Below, piece after piece: positions 35,701 to 47,436 of a stretch of DNA of 64,000 nt. The notes beneath the pieces were generated by a model. The model was not told where the DNA came from. It searched no databases and saw nothing but the letters and a program-made list of their open reading frames with translations. The translations under genes were made by a program, and so were the position numbers. The first letter of the stretch is position 1, and every line of letters begins with the position of its first letter. Source of the DNA: Sipunculus nudus (lineage: Eukaryota > Annelida > Sipuncula > Golfingiida > Sipunculidae); assembly GCA_026874595.1 (NCBI GenBank), contig CM049309.1, positions 38,085,079 to 38,149,078 of the forward strand, read 5' to 3'.

Positions 35701-38700
35701 TGTGCCGAAGAAATTGAAAGCGTCCTGGAAGATCGAGATGAAGTCACGTGGTACGTTGCATAACTCCTGCAAAAAAATTTATTGAACTCGCTTCTTACCA
35801 TATTTATAGTATATATAAAAATACTGTCTTTATTGATTTTAAGGAATATATATCATTTTTGTATCGAAACCAAAGTCAATACCTAATGCTTGCCATTCTG
35901 TTCCAAAACGTATATTACAGATAATTAGAAGGCAATCGTTATATAAATTTACAATAAAAAAAATGCATACTTTTTTGGCGTCCCTTATTTGTATTTGACA
36001 AATTGAAGATTACAATAATGATCCAATAATGAATACAATAATATTTGTTTTTGCTGACTGTGTCATGTATCGAAGTAGTCAAAAGTAAAATGGCTTTTAA
36101 CAGATTAATTTCTCAAACCGTCTCAAAACCCTTTATGTATTAAATTTGAATCAAATTTCTCAACGTGTTATTTATTTCCCTGGCATAATATATAAAGATG
36201 GTATGACTACAGGGACAATCTATCAAACTTTGAATACCTGACGATGTGTCTCAAAGAAAGCATGAGAACACATACAACCGTTCCGATTCTTTCAAGAAGA
36301 ACCACCGAGCCCTTGACGTTACCAAACGGAGTAATTGTACCAGAAGGTGATAGTTTTTATAATTTATTTGTCACAAAGAACCATCTGGGTTTAAATACAA
36401 ATTTGGAAATTGGAAGTATTTTATTCGCTGGGTATAATGATAAAACTATCAGCTAATTCGATCTCAAAAACGTGATGCTCGATTCACCTTTTTTCATTTT
36501 TTTTACCTCGTAACATACTTCCAGTCTACAGCAGTATGATATTATTCTGCATATGTAATTTATCCATCTGTTATGAGGATACGAAAGCTTTTGATGATAA
36601 AATAGTATTATATGTATGACTTTTTAATTTGAAGTAAACGGATTATACGTGACGTCAAGTTGCGTTTCACATGAAAACTTGTATCATACGACACATGTTC
36701 ATCTTATGTCAAAAGCCATGAAAACTTTCCAGATCGAAGACTATATATGGATTTTGTTCAGTGACGTCAATTTATCATCAGGGGTGGGGGATGATTCGGA
36801 GGGGGGGGGGAATCTTGAAGGAGGGTATACCGTAATGGGACAACTTCTTTTTATAATAATTATACACACTGACTGAACCCCCGTACTCCCTTTATTTACA
36901 CCTCTGATTCTGTTAATTGAAGATACATGGGTGATAATGAACCTCTTCTGCCTGCACCACAATGCCGACGTGTGGGAGGATCCTGGGAAGTACGACCCCC
37001 TCAGGTTCACCACAGAAAATTCTACAGGCCGTTCTCCTCATGCGTTTGTGCCTTTTGCCGCCGGATCGCGGTAAGTTAGATGGATAACTTATGGGAATTT
37101 GTTTAAAGGGACCTTTTATAAATAAAGCATGTTGAATTAACACGAAAAATAGCATATTTTCTTTTGAATAAATTGCTGTTTACTCACACGAAGAACCATC
37201 ACAATGTGAAAAACAGCTGTATGGAAGGTACAGTGACTGTGTGTTGGGATGGTTTTGCTGGGAACCTTTTCTAAATATCAAAACTGATATGAACGATGGG
37301 CAAAATATTGCTTCTAATTGTATCCCTTTAATCCATGTTTTCTTATTCAGCCATTAGATATTATTTAAAATATTGTCATTAAGTAAGCCCCTTACTGACA
37401 CAGAAGCACCCTTCCACCATAAGTCTGCTCAAAAAGATTTTTTTTGTGTGACGGCCGGGACTACTCGTCTCAAATGCCAAACCTCAAATCACCCGACAGA
37501 GGTCGTTTCTGCTCAAAGCGAACCTCTTGTGTGACGGCCGGGACTTCTCGTCTCAACTGTCAAACCTCTAATCTTCCGACAGGGGTCGTTTCTACTCGAA
37601 ACGAATCTGTACTGTCTGAGCACAGTGGGACAGTCGGGACTACTCGTCTTACTGTCAAACTTTAGAATCAAAATCTGTTACATTTCAAGAAAACACCTTT
37701 TGTTTACATTTCACATACGCTTGCTTACAAAATGTTACTTATTCCTTAAAGTCATTTTCACTAATACACCAATGTAATTTATGTAGTTTGCCTAAGTTGG
37801 CCTCTCAGCCTATTTGTGGGGGACCGAACATGAATAAATATTTCTTTTTCAAATCGATGCCAAGTTTACTTTTGAGTATCAAATTAAAGCTTAGGTTCAA
37901 ATTGACAACTTTAGTCCAAATGGACAACGATCCATCTACTAGGGGGAGCTTTGGGTTTTGATCAACTTCAAACCTCTATGACGATTTAAATGAAAGACTA
38001 GACGGTTCAAATCGTATGAATTGATGGCCCAGTTTGATTATATTTGGTCAAACGTGCCTTTGTATGAGAGACCGTGTGGACAGTTGTCACTCCAAGACAA
38101 CTAGGTGGCGCTGGTGCCTTTAGTAAAGTAAACAAATCAGGAAAAGGCCTATCCGGTTGGACATACATGTACATGAAACCTTGTATGTAATATATCTAAA
38201 AGTTCCTAATCAATAAAAGATCTGTTCACTATCTTAAATTTCCACATTGAGGCCATTTTTATCAAAATGTTCATGTAATAAAACATTAATTTAATTATAT
38301 TTTAAATATTCATTATATTCATATTATTTATTATATTTTTAAATATTGAGAGAAACATTCATTATTATTACGATGATTTTGGTAAATCAATTCATGATAC
38401 ATGTTTTCAAATTTGCCTGAGCGCATTTATGTCCTTGCATGCATTTTTCAATTTGTTCGGGAAAAGAAAGAAATCTACTTTAACAATGTAATTTTAGTTT
38501 ATTTATGGTGGTGTGCCTACTTTGAATATATATGGGGTAAGGTGCTTTTCAATAAAGAACTGATATTGGAAATTTATGTCGACAGAAGGTTGCATTATAA
38601 CAAAAGCATATATCGTTAAAATTAGATTAATATGATTGTTAATATGTAAACGTCTAGATTACATAGAGAAATCATTTGATACTGATCACTTTTTCTGTGT

Positions 38701-41700
38701 TGTTGTCAAATATTAAAACTTTTTTTTTAAACTTATGTCAGTTTAAGGGCTTAAAGTTATATTCACTCAGCGTGTTTTGTGCGGATAAAAATAAATGTAA
38801 ATACGATTGCAGCACTTTACATGGGCGCAAATGACAATAAATATTTTCAAACTGAACGGTCAAAACAAATGTTGCAGCCACTTTATCAGATTACTGAATA
38901 TCACTAAAGATCAAATTCTGATACAACTAACATATTATGCATTAGTTTTTATGGTATTCTGTTTAGGCCATTTTTCTTGAAGAAATGACATTAACCACCT
39001 TAATTTCAAAGTGGTTTTATTTTCCTTATTTATAAATTTTAACCCCATTTCCACTTTGAAAGGTAAATTTATATTATTTTATTAATTTATTTTATTATTT
39101 ATATCATGTATTTAATTTTTTTAAAATATAAAGCTTTATTACTGGCTAAAATTTAAACTAAGAAATGATAGGAAGATTTTGCTTGAACGGGACTTTTTAA
39201 TCTGGGGGTTTCGGGTGCTTTAATGTCTGTACTTCATGGACTGGCGCCCCCCTCAAATCTTCTTTAAAAAAACAAGGCCTATGACTTTTATGATAAAAAT
39301 CGTATACAATGTAGGTGCAATCTTTGCAAGAGTCTGATATTAGTTCGACTCTGTGATCTGTTTTTAAACATGGTCTCATCGGCGTTATATCTAAGCGTGT
39401 TCTCATTTTATATTTCGTAGAGGGCTTTTTGTGTTTGGTTCAACAACAAACGAAATATGATCCTGTTAAAGATTTTTTAACAGTGAAGAATATTTATGTT
39501 GCATCAAAAAGATATCAATAATATATCCTTGTACAGTTTGCTACAGTTCCTTGCACTTGGGTTTTAACCTTTTTATTTAAATATTCAGAAAGCCAGCTGA
39601 CATCTGCATCACAAGACAGTCAAAATACATAAAAATAAAAATGATAAGAGCAATGTGAAGACAGATGAGGAATAGTGTTTCGTGGATTTACTCCAAGACA
39701 AAGTCTCCTGTATACATCTGGTCATTGCTAACTTGTTCATAGGCACACTGTCATCTGGTACATACGGAACATCTGTCCTTGCCAGAAGTGATGATTCTGG
39801 GTGACTATAGAACATCTTGAAACCAGAAAGACTCTTAAAGTTGCCCATTCACCCACCTTTTGATAAAGAATTTTTGTTATTTCTGGCTTCCTCTGTGTAT
39901 ATTAATCATCAAAGGATCATTTTGGTTGTGAAATGTTCATATAAGGCCTTCGTGAAGGATGTATTAACTGTTTCTCAAGAACATGCTCCTAAACACAGTA
40001 ATGTTGACAAACGGGAAAAATATGTAACCTTAGGTGGTAGGTTGCATAATTGCGGAGGTAGCAAGGTCACTTGTTGCAAAACTCCATTTGCAAAGCTCTG
40101 GCTTATCTGACTTGCCGCCAGACGCCCTTGTCGAATTTGTTCTGATTATTTTGGCAGCCCCAGCATATTATGAACACGTTGATATAGACAACACAAGCAG
40201 CCTTAGTGGAGTGATATCAACGTTTTTTCTGGCCTATTTAAAAAAAATGCTCTAAGGGATTCCCTTTAGTTTATAAAGGTCAGATAGGGGACGTGGCCCT
40301 TTTAACAATATAATTTTAGTATCATCCACTGTAATGTGGTTACTATCAGTCTCGTTCTGAAAGCAAATATGAAGAGTCTAGCCATGTGTGTTTACATCAA
40401 GAATCTATGCTACAGAGTGGAACACGTGAAACCTGATTACAGTTTGTATGCGACACTTGATACATTTGGTTTTATCTTAAGGTTGAAAGTTAACGAAAGC
40501 CAGAAAAAATCTTGAGTATAATAATTCTACAATATTCTAGATAACGCTTTAAACTATAATACAACTGTTATAGCCTTGAACAATTTGAAATTGCCTCAAT
40601 AACTAAATTTAATCATGAATACATAAACTCTTCAAGTCACATGATCTAGTTTTTTTAACCCTCAACCGGATTTCTCACAATACTGATCTTTAATATTCCT
40701 CTCTCAAGGTCAACAAATCCATTTGACTTTAAGCTTTAGAGAAAATAATTCCATTATATAAATTGCCCCAGAAAGAGAAAGAAAAACATATTGGTTACCG
40801 TAAATTTCTCTTTCAATAAGTAGTGCTTATTTTCGGTTTACACCTACCATACTCACACGTGACACTGCACCAAAAAGGAAAACTGTAAAATGGCTTGAAT
40901 GGCAGAGCACCAACAAGTTACTTGTGTTCACCAGGGCCCTCTGTATATCCTGTTTAAGGGAATTTTTCTTATCTATTTTCCTTTTCAAAAAGGAAACATA
41001 ATGCATGTAACGGAATGAAATGAGTCTGAGCATACCTGAGGGTATGTAACATGGAAAATGTTACCTACATCAACATTCAGATAATTATCACTTTTCTTTA
41101 AAATGAAGTTAAACAAAGGCATCTTGTGAAGCAAAAACGGTAAAATCTGGTTTGTAATTTTTTTTTTTTAGGCTTTAAGCTAAATACATACAACGTTTGA
41201 TACTCGTATATACCACCATTACGAGCCCACCCGGACTAATATTTGTAAGCAAGTATTGCAAAATATGTTCAAACTAGGCTATCAGTTAATAACATATGAA
41301 CCGTTTTATCTTTTAATTTTAATCACCAGAGACGGTTTAAATTCATTGGGACTGATCGTTGTCCCCTAGGGCTAAAGTTGTTGATTACACCTAAACTTTA
41401 ATTTGTTACCAAAAAGTGAACTGTAGCATCAATTGAATTGACTTATGCCGGGGCACCCTACTATCACACATCATTGTATATCTCACACACACACACGTAT
41501 AGTCACTCTCAATGTTTATTTATTTATATATTGGTTACTAGAAACTGCATCGGCCAAAATTTCGCCCTGAGTGAACTGAAGACATGTGCTGCCCTCTTGC
41601 TGAAACACTTTGAATTTGAAGAACAGGAAGAACCAATACCGAGTCAGCAACTTGTGCTGCGGGCAAAGAACGGAATTTATCTGAAAGTCAAGGAACGAAC

Positions 41701-41716
41701 CGTAGACCGTGGATGA
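24402..41716 (+). CDS. CYP4F-like cytochrome P450, gene copy 2 (complete, 12 exons)
   Basis: Exons: 24402-24581, 26034-26178, 28506-28550, 29384-29511, 29963-30090, 31442-31631, 34745-34807, 35150-35237, 35648-35750, 36213-36346, 36923-37070, 41542-41716; 1527 nt, 508 residues plus TGA, the usual length for CYP4F. Start chosen at AACATGG (A at -3, G at +4). Order of parts: ER membrane anchor (~15-33), proline hinge PKPPG, C-helix WMRNR (W135, R139), I-helix AGHDTT (315-320), K-helix ExxR (E372, R375), PLRF (427-430), heme loop FAAGSRNC with Cys453. Ala315 stands where the heme-linking Glu of many CYP4 enzymes sits, so covalent heme is not expected. Expected role: ER monooxygenase of fatty-acid-like substrates. 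The terminal exon has three further identical-protein copies downstream, ending at 44494, 47278 and 50070, any of which could be spliced instead. Confidence 0.9.
24582..26033 (+). other. intron 1 of P450 copy 2
   Basis: No gene seen. A C-rich (CCCCCA)n stretch lies at about 25277-25307. Confidence 0.55.
26034..26178 (+). CDS. P450 copy 2, exon 2
   Basis: Encodes [20 protein letters not shown] to [15 protein letters not shown]. Matches the CYP4 A-helix/beta-1 region. Acceptor CTTGTAG, donor AACG/GTAAGG, phase 1. Confidence 0.85.
26140..27480 (+). repeat. ~81-bp minisatellite seeded on the exon 2 / 5' splice-site junction
   Basis: About 14-15 imperfect units of GGACTATCTTAGCTACAAAC followed by G/GTGAGGCTCCAAACAGC and AATTAATCATGTTGATATTC. 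The first unit is the end of exon 2 (TMLSTNG) with its donor; later units read TILATNG-like words followed by GGTGAGG or GGTAAG. A non-repeat spacer occupies about 26290-26515. Confidence 0.8.
28171..28374. mobile_element. short CAGGGG...CCCCTG-type MITE in intron 2
   Basis: Begins CAGGGGTGGATCCGGGA and ends TCCCTGGATCCGCTCCTG, i.e. imperfect terminal inverted repeats around GGATCC. CAGGGG termini are typical of hAT-type MITEs. 204 bp, no coding content. A related fragment lies at about 53385-53560. Target-site duplication not clear. Confidence 0.5.
28506..28550 (+). CDS. P450 copy 2, exon 3 (45 nt)
   Basis: Encodes [15 protein letters not shown] between TTTTTTCAG and G/GTAATC. Matches the short CYP4F exon before GDGL. 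Phase 1 at both sides. Confidence 0.85.
28551..29383 (+). other. intron 3 of P450 copy 2
   Basis: AT-rich; nothing recognised. Confidence 0.5.
29384..29511 (+). CDS. P450 copy 2, exon 4 (C-helix)
   Basis: Encodes [20 protein letters not shown] then [15 protein letters not shown]. The WxxxR heme-propionate pair is present. Acceptor TTTTTGTAG, donor ATG/GTCAGT, phase 0. Confidence 0.9.
29750..29802. repeat. (TG)n microsatellite in intron 4
   Basis: GTGTGT run with a few interruptions. Confidence 0.9.
29963..30090 (+). CDS. P450 copy 2, exon 5
   Basis: Paralogous to 129-256; differs at a few residues (DHLSLMIFD against DELSLMILD, CEE against CKE). The homology with the left edge of the window begins about 130 bp upstream, at 29830. 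Confidence 0.9.
30747..31124 (-). mobile_element. tRNA-derived SINE in intron 5
   Basis: On the minus strand a tRNA-like head is readable: box A TGGCTCAAAGGTAGAGC (31096-31113 region) with D-stem GCTC/GAGC, and box B AGTTCGAATCTC (about 31060-31071) with T-stem TGAG/CTCA. A ~300-bp body and an A-rich end (T run at 30748-30758 on the plus strand) follow. Flanks AAGGATGGTCTTTG and GAGGATGGTTCTTG look like a diverged target-site duplication. Copy 1 has a single uninterrupted GAGGATGGTCCTTC near 1000-1015: the empty site. Confidence 0.75.
31442..31631 (+). CDS. P450 copy 2, exon 6
   Basis: 190 nt, acceptor TTCATTTCAG, donor CAG/GTAACA. Encodes [20 protein letters not shown] to [11 protein letters not shown]. 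Its last 20 nt seed the array that follows. Confidence 0.88.
31612..34190 (+). repeat. ~40-bp minisatellite seeded on the exon 6 / 5' splice-site junction (copy 2, expanded)
   Basis: Roughly 60 imperfect units of GAAAGCCAAACAG/GTAACA then CACAAATAGTCCAAAACA. Nearly every unit keeps a CAG/GTAA donor. The second donor is at 31672, 40 nt after the first, so using it would shift the frame. The long minus-strand frames rich in [16 protein letters not shown] are shadows of this array. Unit identity is highest at 33,000-34,000. Confidence 0.88.
34191..34510 (+). repeat. degenerate tail of the intron 6 array
   Basis: Aligns with 3801-4140 of copy 1; irregular CGAAACAGAAAG and ACACACAGACAC words. Confidence 0.55.
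34745..34807 (+). CDS. P450 copy 2, exon 7
   Basis: 63 nt, protein identical to the copy 1 exon at 4371-4433. Donor AAG/GTAGGT. Confidence 0.88.
35150..35237 (+). CDS. P450 copy 2, exon 8 (I-helix)
   Basis: Encodes [13 protein letters not shown] and [11 protein letters not shown] (residues 294-322). Canonical AGxDTT. Ala315 replaces the heme-linking Glu known from several CYP4 enzymes. Confidence 0.92.
35648..35750 (+). CDS. P450 copy 2, exon 9
   Basis: Encodes [16 protein letters not shown] to DEVTW. Keeps the usual ARHPEHQ; copy 1 reads ARHSEYQ. Donor TG/GTACGT. Confidence 0.9.
36213..36346 (+). CDS. P450 copy 2, exon 10 (K-helix)
   Basis: Encodes [20 protein letters not shown] and [11 protein letters not shown]372 and R375 form the ExxR pair. 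The 3' half of this exon and ~300 bp of the following intron recur in antisense three times downstream. Confidence 0.92.
36923..37070 (+). CDS. P450 copy 2, exon 11
   Basis: Encodes [26 protein letters not shown] and FVPFAAGSR. Ser450 replaces the usual Pro of GPR (copy 1 keeps Pro). Donor CG/GTAAGT. Confidence 0.9.
37071..39451 (+). other. intron 11 of P450 copy 2, part before the tandem array
   Basis: Contains two to three ~78-bp units at 37430-37665 (GTGTGACGGCCGGGACT... GACAGAGGTCGTTTCT) and CAACTAGGTGGCGCT at 38098-38112, a 13-14 of 15 match to the CTCF core. Otherwise AT-rich intron paralogous to copy 1. Confidence 0.55.
39465..40876. other. ~1.4 kb segment present only in copy 2 (repeated in units 2-4)
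   Basis: Copy 1 passes directly from GTTCGACCACAAAAGGAAAT (10735) to AACTGTAAAATGGCTTGAAT (~10829), whereas here ~1.4 kb intervenes. It carries a 79-codon minus-strand frame (MGNLKSLSGF... ending in a hydrophobic [13 protein letters not shown]) and a plus-strand frame with protein-like sequence ([35 protein letters not shown]). I do not recognise either. No terminal repeats are visible, so its origin (captured exon or decayed element) is open. Further copies lie at 42246-43653, 45029-46436 and 47811-49218, approximately. Confidence 0.5.
41542..41716 (+). CDS. P450 copy 2, terminal exon, array copy 1
   Basis: Starts [20 protein letters not shown] with heme-ligand Cys453; ends KERTVDRG then TGA. 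Acceptor GGTTACTAG. It is the first acceptor-competent terminal exon after exon 11. Confidence 0.92.
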
Positions 41717-41731
41717 TGCGAAATCATATAT

Positions 41732-41771
<40 letters not shown>

Positions 41772-41871
41772 TATTTAATGGTTCTGTGCACCATTTAAGA
41801 CTTAGCCTTTCTTAATTTTCTTTTCTATTGGCAAAAGGTGTCATAGGTATTACAACAGTTTTTTTTTTTTT

Positions 41872-42231
41872 GATCGTATAACGTATAATCCGTTTACTTC
41901 AAAGAAGTCATACATATAATACTATTTTATCATCAAAAGCTTTCGTATCCTCATAACAGATGGATAAATTACATATGCAGAATAATATCATACTGCTGTA
42001 GACTGGAAGTATGTTACGAGGTAAAAAAATGAAAAAAGGTGAATCGAGCATCACGTTTTTGAGATCGAATTAGCTGATAGTTTTATCATTATACCCAGCG
42101 AATAAAATACTTCCAATTTCCAAATTTGTATTTAAACCCAGATGGTTCTTTGTGACAAATAAATTATAAAAACTATCACCTTCTGGTACAATTACTCCGT
42201 TTGGTAACGTCAAGGGCACGGTGGTTCTTTT
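41872..42231 (-). repeat. antisense copy of exon 10 3' half and intron 10, unit 1
   Basis: Reverse complement matches about 36294-36650: 53 nt of exon 10 ([17 protein letters not shown]), its donor and ~300 bp of intron. Diagnostic differences match copy 2, not copy 1, so the source is local. The junction lies at a poly-T run on one side and at GAAA on the other. Confidence 0.9.
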
Positions 42232-44319
42232 GAAATATGATCCTGTTAAAGATTTTTTAACCGTGAAAAATATTTATGTTGCATCAAAAAGATATCAATA
42301 ATATATCCTTGTACAGTTTGCTACAGTTCCTTGCATTTGGGTTTTAACCTTTTTATTTAAATATTCAGAAAGCCAGCTGACATCTGCATCACAAGACAGT
42401 CAAAATACATAAAAATAAAAATGATAAGAGAAATGTGAAGACAGATGAGGAATAGTGTTTCGTGGATTTACTCCAAGACAAAGTCTCCTGTATACATCTG
42501 GTCATTTCTAACTTGTTCATAGGCACACTGTCATCTGGTACATACGGAACATCTGTCCTTGCCAGAAGTGATGATTCTGGGTGACTATAGAACATCTTGA
42601 AACCAGAAAGACTCTTCAAGTTGCCCATTCACCCACCTTTTGATAAAGAATTTATGTTATTTCTGGCTTCCTCTGTGTATATTAATCATCAAAGGATCAT
42701 TTTGGTTGTGAAATGTTCATATAAGGCCTTCGTGAAGGATGTATTAAACTGTTTCTCAAGAACATGTTCCTAAACACAGTAATGTTGACAAACGGGAAAT
42801 ATATGTAACCTTAGGTGGTAGGTTGCATAATTGCGGAGGTATCAAGGTCACTTGTTGCAAAACTCCATTTGCAAAGCTCTGGCTTATCTGACTTGCCGCC
42901 AGACGCCCTTGTCGAATTTGTTCTGATTATTTTGGCAGCCCCAGCATATTATGAACACGTTGATATAGACAACACAAGCAGCCTTAGTGGAGTGATATCA
43001 ACGTTTTTTCTGGCCTATTTAAAAAAATGCTCTAAGGGATTACCTTTAGTTTATAAAGGTCAGATAGGGGACGTGGCCCTTCTAACAATATAATTTTAGT
43101 ATCATCCACTGTAATGTGGTTACTATCAGTCTCGTTCTGAAAGCAAATATGAAGAGTCTAGCCATGTGTGTTTACATCAAGAATCTATGCTACAGAGTGG
43201 AACACGTGAAACCTGATTACAGTTTGTATGCGACACTTGATACATTTGGTTTTATCTTAAGGTTGAAAGTTAACGAAAGCCAGAAAAAATCTTGAGTATA
43301 ATAATTCTACAATATTCTAGATAACGCTTTAAACTATAATACAACTGTTATAGCCTTGAACAATTTGAAATTGCCTCAATAACTAAATTTAATCATGAAT
43401 ACATAAACTCTTCAAGTCACATGATCTAGTTTTTTTAACCCTCAACCGGATTTCTCACAATACTGATCTTTAATATTCCTCTCTCAAGGTCAACAAATCC
43501 ATTTGACTTTAAGCTTTAGAGAAAATAATTCCATTATATAAATTGCCCCAGAAAGAGAAAGAAAAACATATTGGTTACCGTAAATTTCTCTTTCAATAAG
43601 TAGTGCTTATTTTCGGTTTACACCTACCATACTCACACGTGACACTGCACCAAAAAGGAAAACTGTAAAATGGCTTGAATGGCAGAGCACCAACAAGTTA
43701 CTTGTGTTCACCAGGGCCCTCTGTATATCCTGTTTAAGGGAATTTTTCTTATCTATTTTCCTTTTCAAAAAGGAAACATAATGCATGTAACGGAATGAAA
43801 TGAGTCTGAGCATACCTGAGGGTATGTAACATGGAAAATGTTACCTACATCAACATTCAGATAATTATCACTTTTCTTTAAAATGAAGTTAAACAAAGGC
43901 ATCTTGTGAAGCAAAAACGGTAAAATCTGGTTTGTAATTTTTTTTTTAGGCTTTAAGCTAAATACATACAACGTTTGATACTCGTATATACCACCATTAC
44001 GAGCCCACCCGGACTAATATTTGTAAGCAAGTATTGCAAAATATGTTCAAACTAGGCTATCAGTTAATAACATATGAACCGTTTTATCTTTTAATTTTAA
44101 TCACCAGAGACGGTTTAAATTCATTGGGACTGATCGTTGTCCCCTAGGGCTAAAGTTGTTGATTACACCTAAACTTTAATTTGTTACCAAAAAGTGAACT
44201 GTAGCATCAATTGAATTGACTTATGCCGGGGCACCCTACTATCACACATCATTGTATATCTCACACACACACACGTATAGTCACTCTCAATGTTTATTTA
44301 TTTATATATTGGTTACTAG

Positions 44320-44494
44320 AAACTGCATCGGCCAAAATTTCGCCCTGAGTGAACTGAAGACATGTGCTGCCCTCTTGCTGAAACACTTTGAATTTGAAGA
44401 ACAGGAAGAACCAATACCGAGTCAGCAACTTGTGCTGCGGGCAAAGAACGGAATTTATCTGAAAGTCAAGGAACGAACCGTAGACCGTGGATGA
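44320..44494 (+). CDS. P450 copy 2, terminal exon, array copy 2
   Basis: Protein identical to 41542-41716, same acceptor. Could serve as an alternative terminal exon giving the same protein with a different 3' end, or be unused. Confidence 0.8.
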
Positions 44495-44509
44495 TGCGAA
44501 ATCATATAT

Positions 44510-44555
<46 letters not shown>

Positions 44556-44654
44556 TATTTAATGGTTCTGTGCACCATTTAAGACTTAGCCTTTCTTAAT
44601 TTTCTTTTCTATTGGCAAAAGGTGTCATAGGTATTACAACAGTTTTTTTTTTTT

Positions 44655-45014
44655 GATCGTATAACGTATAATCCGTTTACTTCAAAGAAGTCATACATAT
44701 AATACTATTTTATCATCAAAAGCTTTCGTATCCTCATAACAGATGGATAAATTACATATGCAGAATAATATCATACTGCTGTAGACTGGAAGTATGTTAC
44801 GAGGTAAAAAAATGAAAAAAGGTGAATCGAGCATCACGTTTTTGAGATCGAATTAGCTGATAGTTTTATCATTATACCCAGCGAATAAAATACTTCCAAT
44901 TTCAAAATTTGTATTTAAACCCAGATGGTTCTTTGTGACAAATAAATTATAAAAACTATCACCTTCTGGTACAATTACTCCGTTTGGTAACGTCAAGGGC
45001 ACGGTGGTTCTTTT
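44655..45014 (-). repeat. antisense copy of exon 10 3' half and intron 10, unit 2
   Basis: Almost identical to 41872-42231. Confidence 0.9.
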
Positions 45015-47103
45015 GAAATATGATCCTGTTAAAGATTTTTTAACCGTGAAAAATATTTATGTTGCATCAAAAAGATATCAATAATATATCCTTGTACAGT
45101 TTGCTACAGTTCCTTGCATTTGGGTTTTAACCTTTTTATTTAAATATTCAGAAAGCCAGCTGACATCTGCATCACAAGACAGTCAAAATACATAAAAATA
45201 AAAATGATAAGAGAAATGTGAAGACAGATGAGGAATAGTGTTTCGTGGATTTACTCCAAGACAAAGTCTCCTGTATACATCTGGTCATTTCTAACTTGTT
45301 CATAGGCACACTGTCATCTGGTACATACGGAACATCTGTCCTTGCCAGAAGTGATGATTCTGGGTGACTATAGAACATCTTGAAACCAGAAAGACTCTTC
45401 AAGTTGCCCATTCACCCACCTTTTGATAAAGAATTTATGTTATTTCTGGCTTCCTCTGTGTATATTAATCATCAAAGGATCATTTTGGTTGTGAAATGTT
45501 CATATAAGGCCTTCGTGAAGGATGTATTAAACTGTTTCTCAAGAACATGTTCCTAAACACAGTAATGTTGACAAACGGGAAAAATATGTAACCTTAGGTG
45601 GTAGGTTGCATAATTGCGGAGGTATCAAGGTCACTTGTTGCAAAACTCCATTTGCAAAGCTCTGGCTTATCTGACTTGCCGCCAGACGCCCTTGTCGAAT
45701 TTGTTCTGATTATTTTGGCAGCCCCAGCATATTATGAACACGTTGATATAGACAACACAAGCAGCCTTAGTGGAGTGATATCAACGTTTTTTCTGGCCTA
45801 TTTAAAAAAATGCTCTAAGGGATTACCTTTAGTTTATAAAGGTCAGATAGGGGACGTGGCCCTTCTAACAATATAATTTTAGTATCATCCACTGTAATGT
45901 GGTTACTATCAGTCTCGTTCTGAAAGCAAATATGAAGAGTCTAGCCATGTGTGTTTACATCAAGAATCTATGCTACAGAGTGGAACACGTGAAACCTGAT
46001 TACAGTTTGTATGCGACACTTGATACATTTGGTTTTATCTTAAGGTTGAAAGTTAACGAAAGCCAGAAAAAATCTTGAGTACAATAATTCTACAATATTC
46101 TAGATAACGCTTTAAACTATAATACAACTGTTATAGCCTTGAACAATTTGAAATTGCCTCAATAACTAAATTTAATCATGAATACATAAACTCTTCAAGT
46201 CACATGATCTAGTTTTTTTAACCCTCAACCGGATTTCTCACAATACTGATCTTTAATATTCCTCTCTCAAGGTCAACAAATCCATTTGACTTTAAGCTTT
46301 AGAGAAAATAATTCCATTATATAAATTGCCCCAGAAAGAGAAAGAAAAACATATTGGTTACCGTAAATTTCTCTTTCAATAAGTAGTGCTTATTTTCGGT
46401 TTACACCTACCATACTCACACGTGACACTGCACCAAAAAGGAAAACTGTAAAATGGCTTGAATGGCAGAGCACCAACAAGTTACTTGTGTTCACCAGGGC
46501 CCTCTGTATATCCTGTTTAAGGGAATTTTTCTTATCTATTTTCCTTTTCAAAAAGGAAACATAATGCATGTAACGGAATGAAATGAGTCTGAGCATACCT
46601 GAGGGTATGTAACATGGAAAATGTTACCTAAATCAACATTCAGATAATTATCACTTTTCTTTAAAATGAAGTTAAACAAAGGCATCTTGTGAAGCAAAAA
46701 CGGTAAAATCTGGTTTGTAATTTTTTTTTTTAGGCTTTAAGCTAAATACATACAACGTTTGATACTCGTATATACCACCATTACGAGCCCACCCGGACTA
46801 ATATTTGTAAGCAAGTATTGCAAAATATGTTCAAACTAGGCTATCAGTTAATAACATATGAACCGTTTTATCTTTTAATTTTAATCACCAGAGACGGTTT
46901 AAATTCATTGGGACTGATCGTTGTCCCCTAGGGCTAAAGTTGTTGATTACACCTAAACTTTAATTTGTTACCAAAAAGTGAACTGTAGCATCAATTGAAT
47001 TGACTTATGCCGGGGCACCCTACTATCACACATCATTGTATATCTCACACACACACACGTATAGTCACTCTCAATGTTTATTTATTTATATATTGGTTAC
47101 TAG

Positions 47104-47278
47104 AAACTGCATCGGCCAAAATTTCGCCCTGAGTGAACTGAAGACATGTGCTGCCCTCTTGCTGAAACACTTTGAATTTGAAGAACAGGAAGAACCAATA
47201 CCGAGTCAGCAACTTGTGCTGCGGGCAAAGAACGGAATTTATCTGAAAGTCAAGGAACGAACCGTAGACCGTGGATGA
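47104..47278 (+). CDS. P450 copy 2, terminal exon, array copy 3
   Basis: Protein and acceptor identical to the first array copy. Confidence 0.8.
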
Positions 47279-47293
47279 TGCGAAATCATATAT

Positions 47294-47337
<44 letters not shown>

Positions 47338-47436
47338 TATTTAATGGTTCTGTGCACCATTTAAGACTTAGCCTTTCTTAATTTTCTTTTCTATTGGCAA
47401 AAGGTGTCATAGGTATTACAACAGTTTTTTTTTTTT

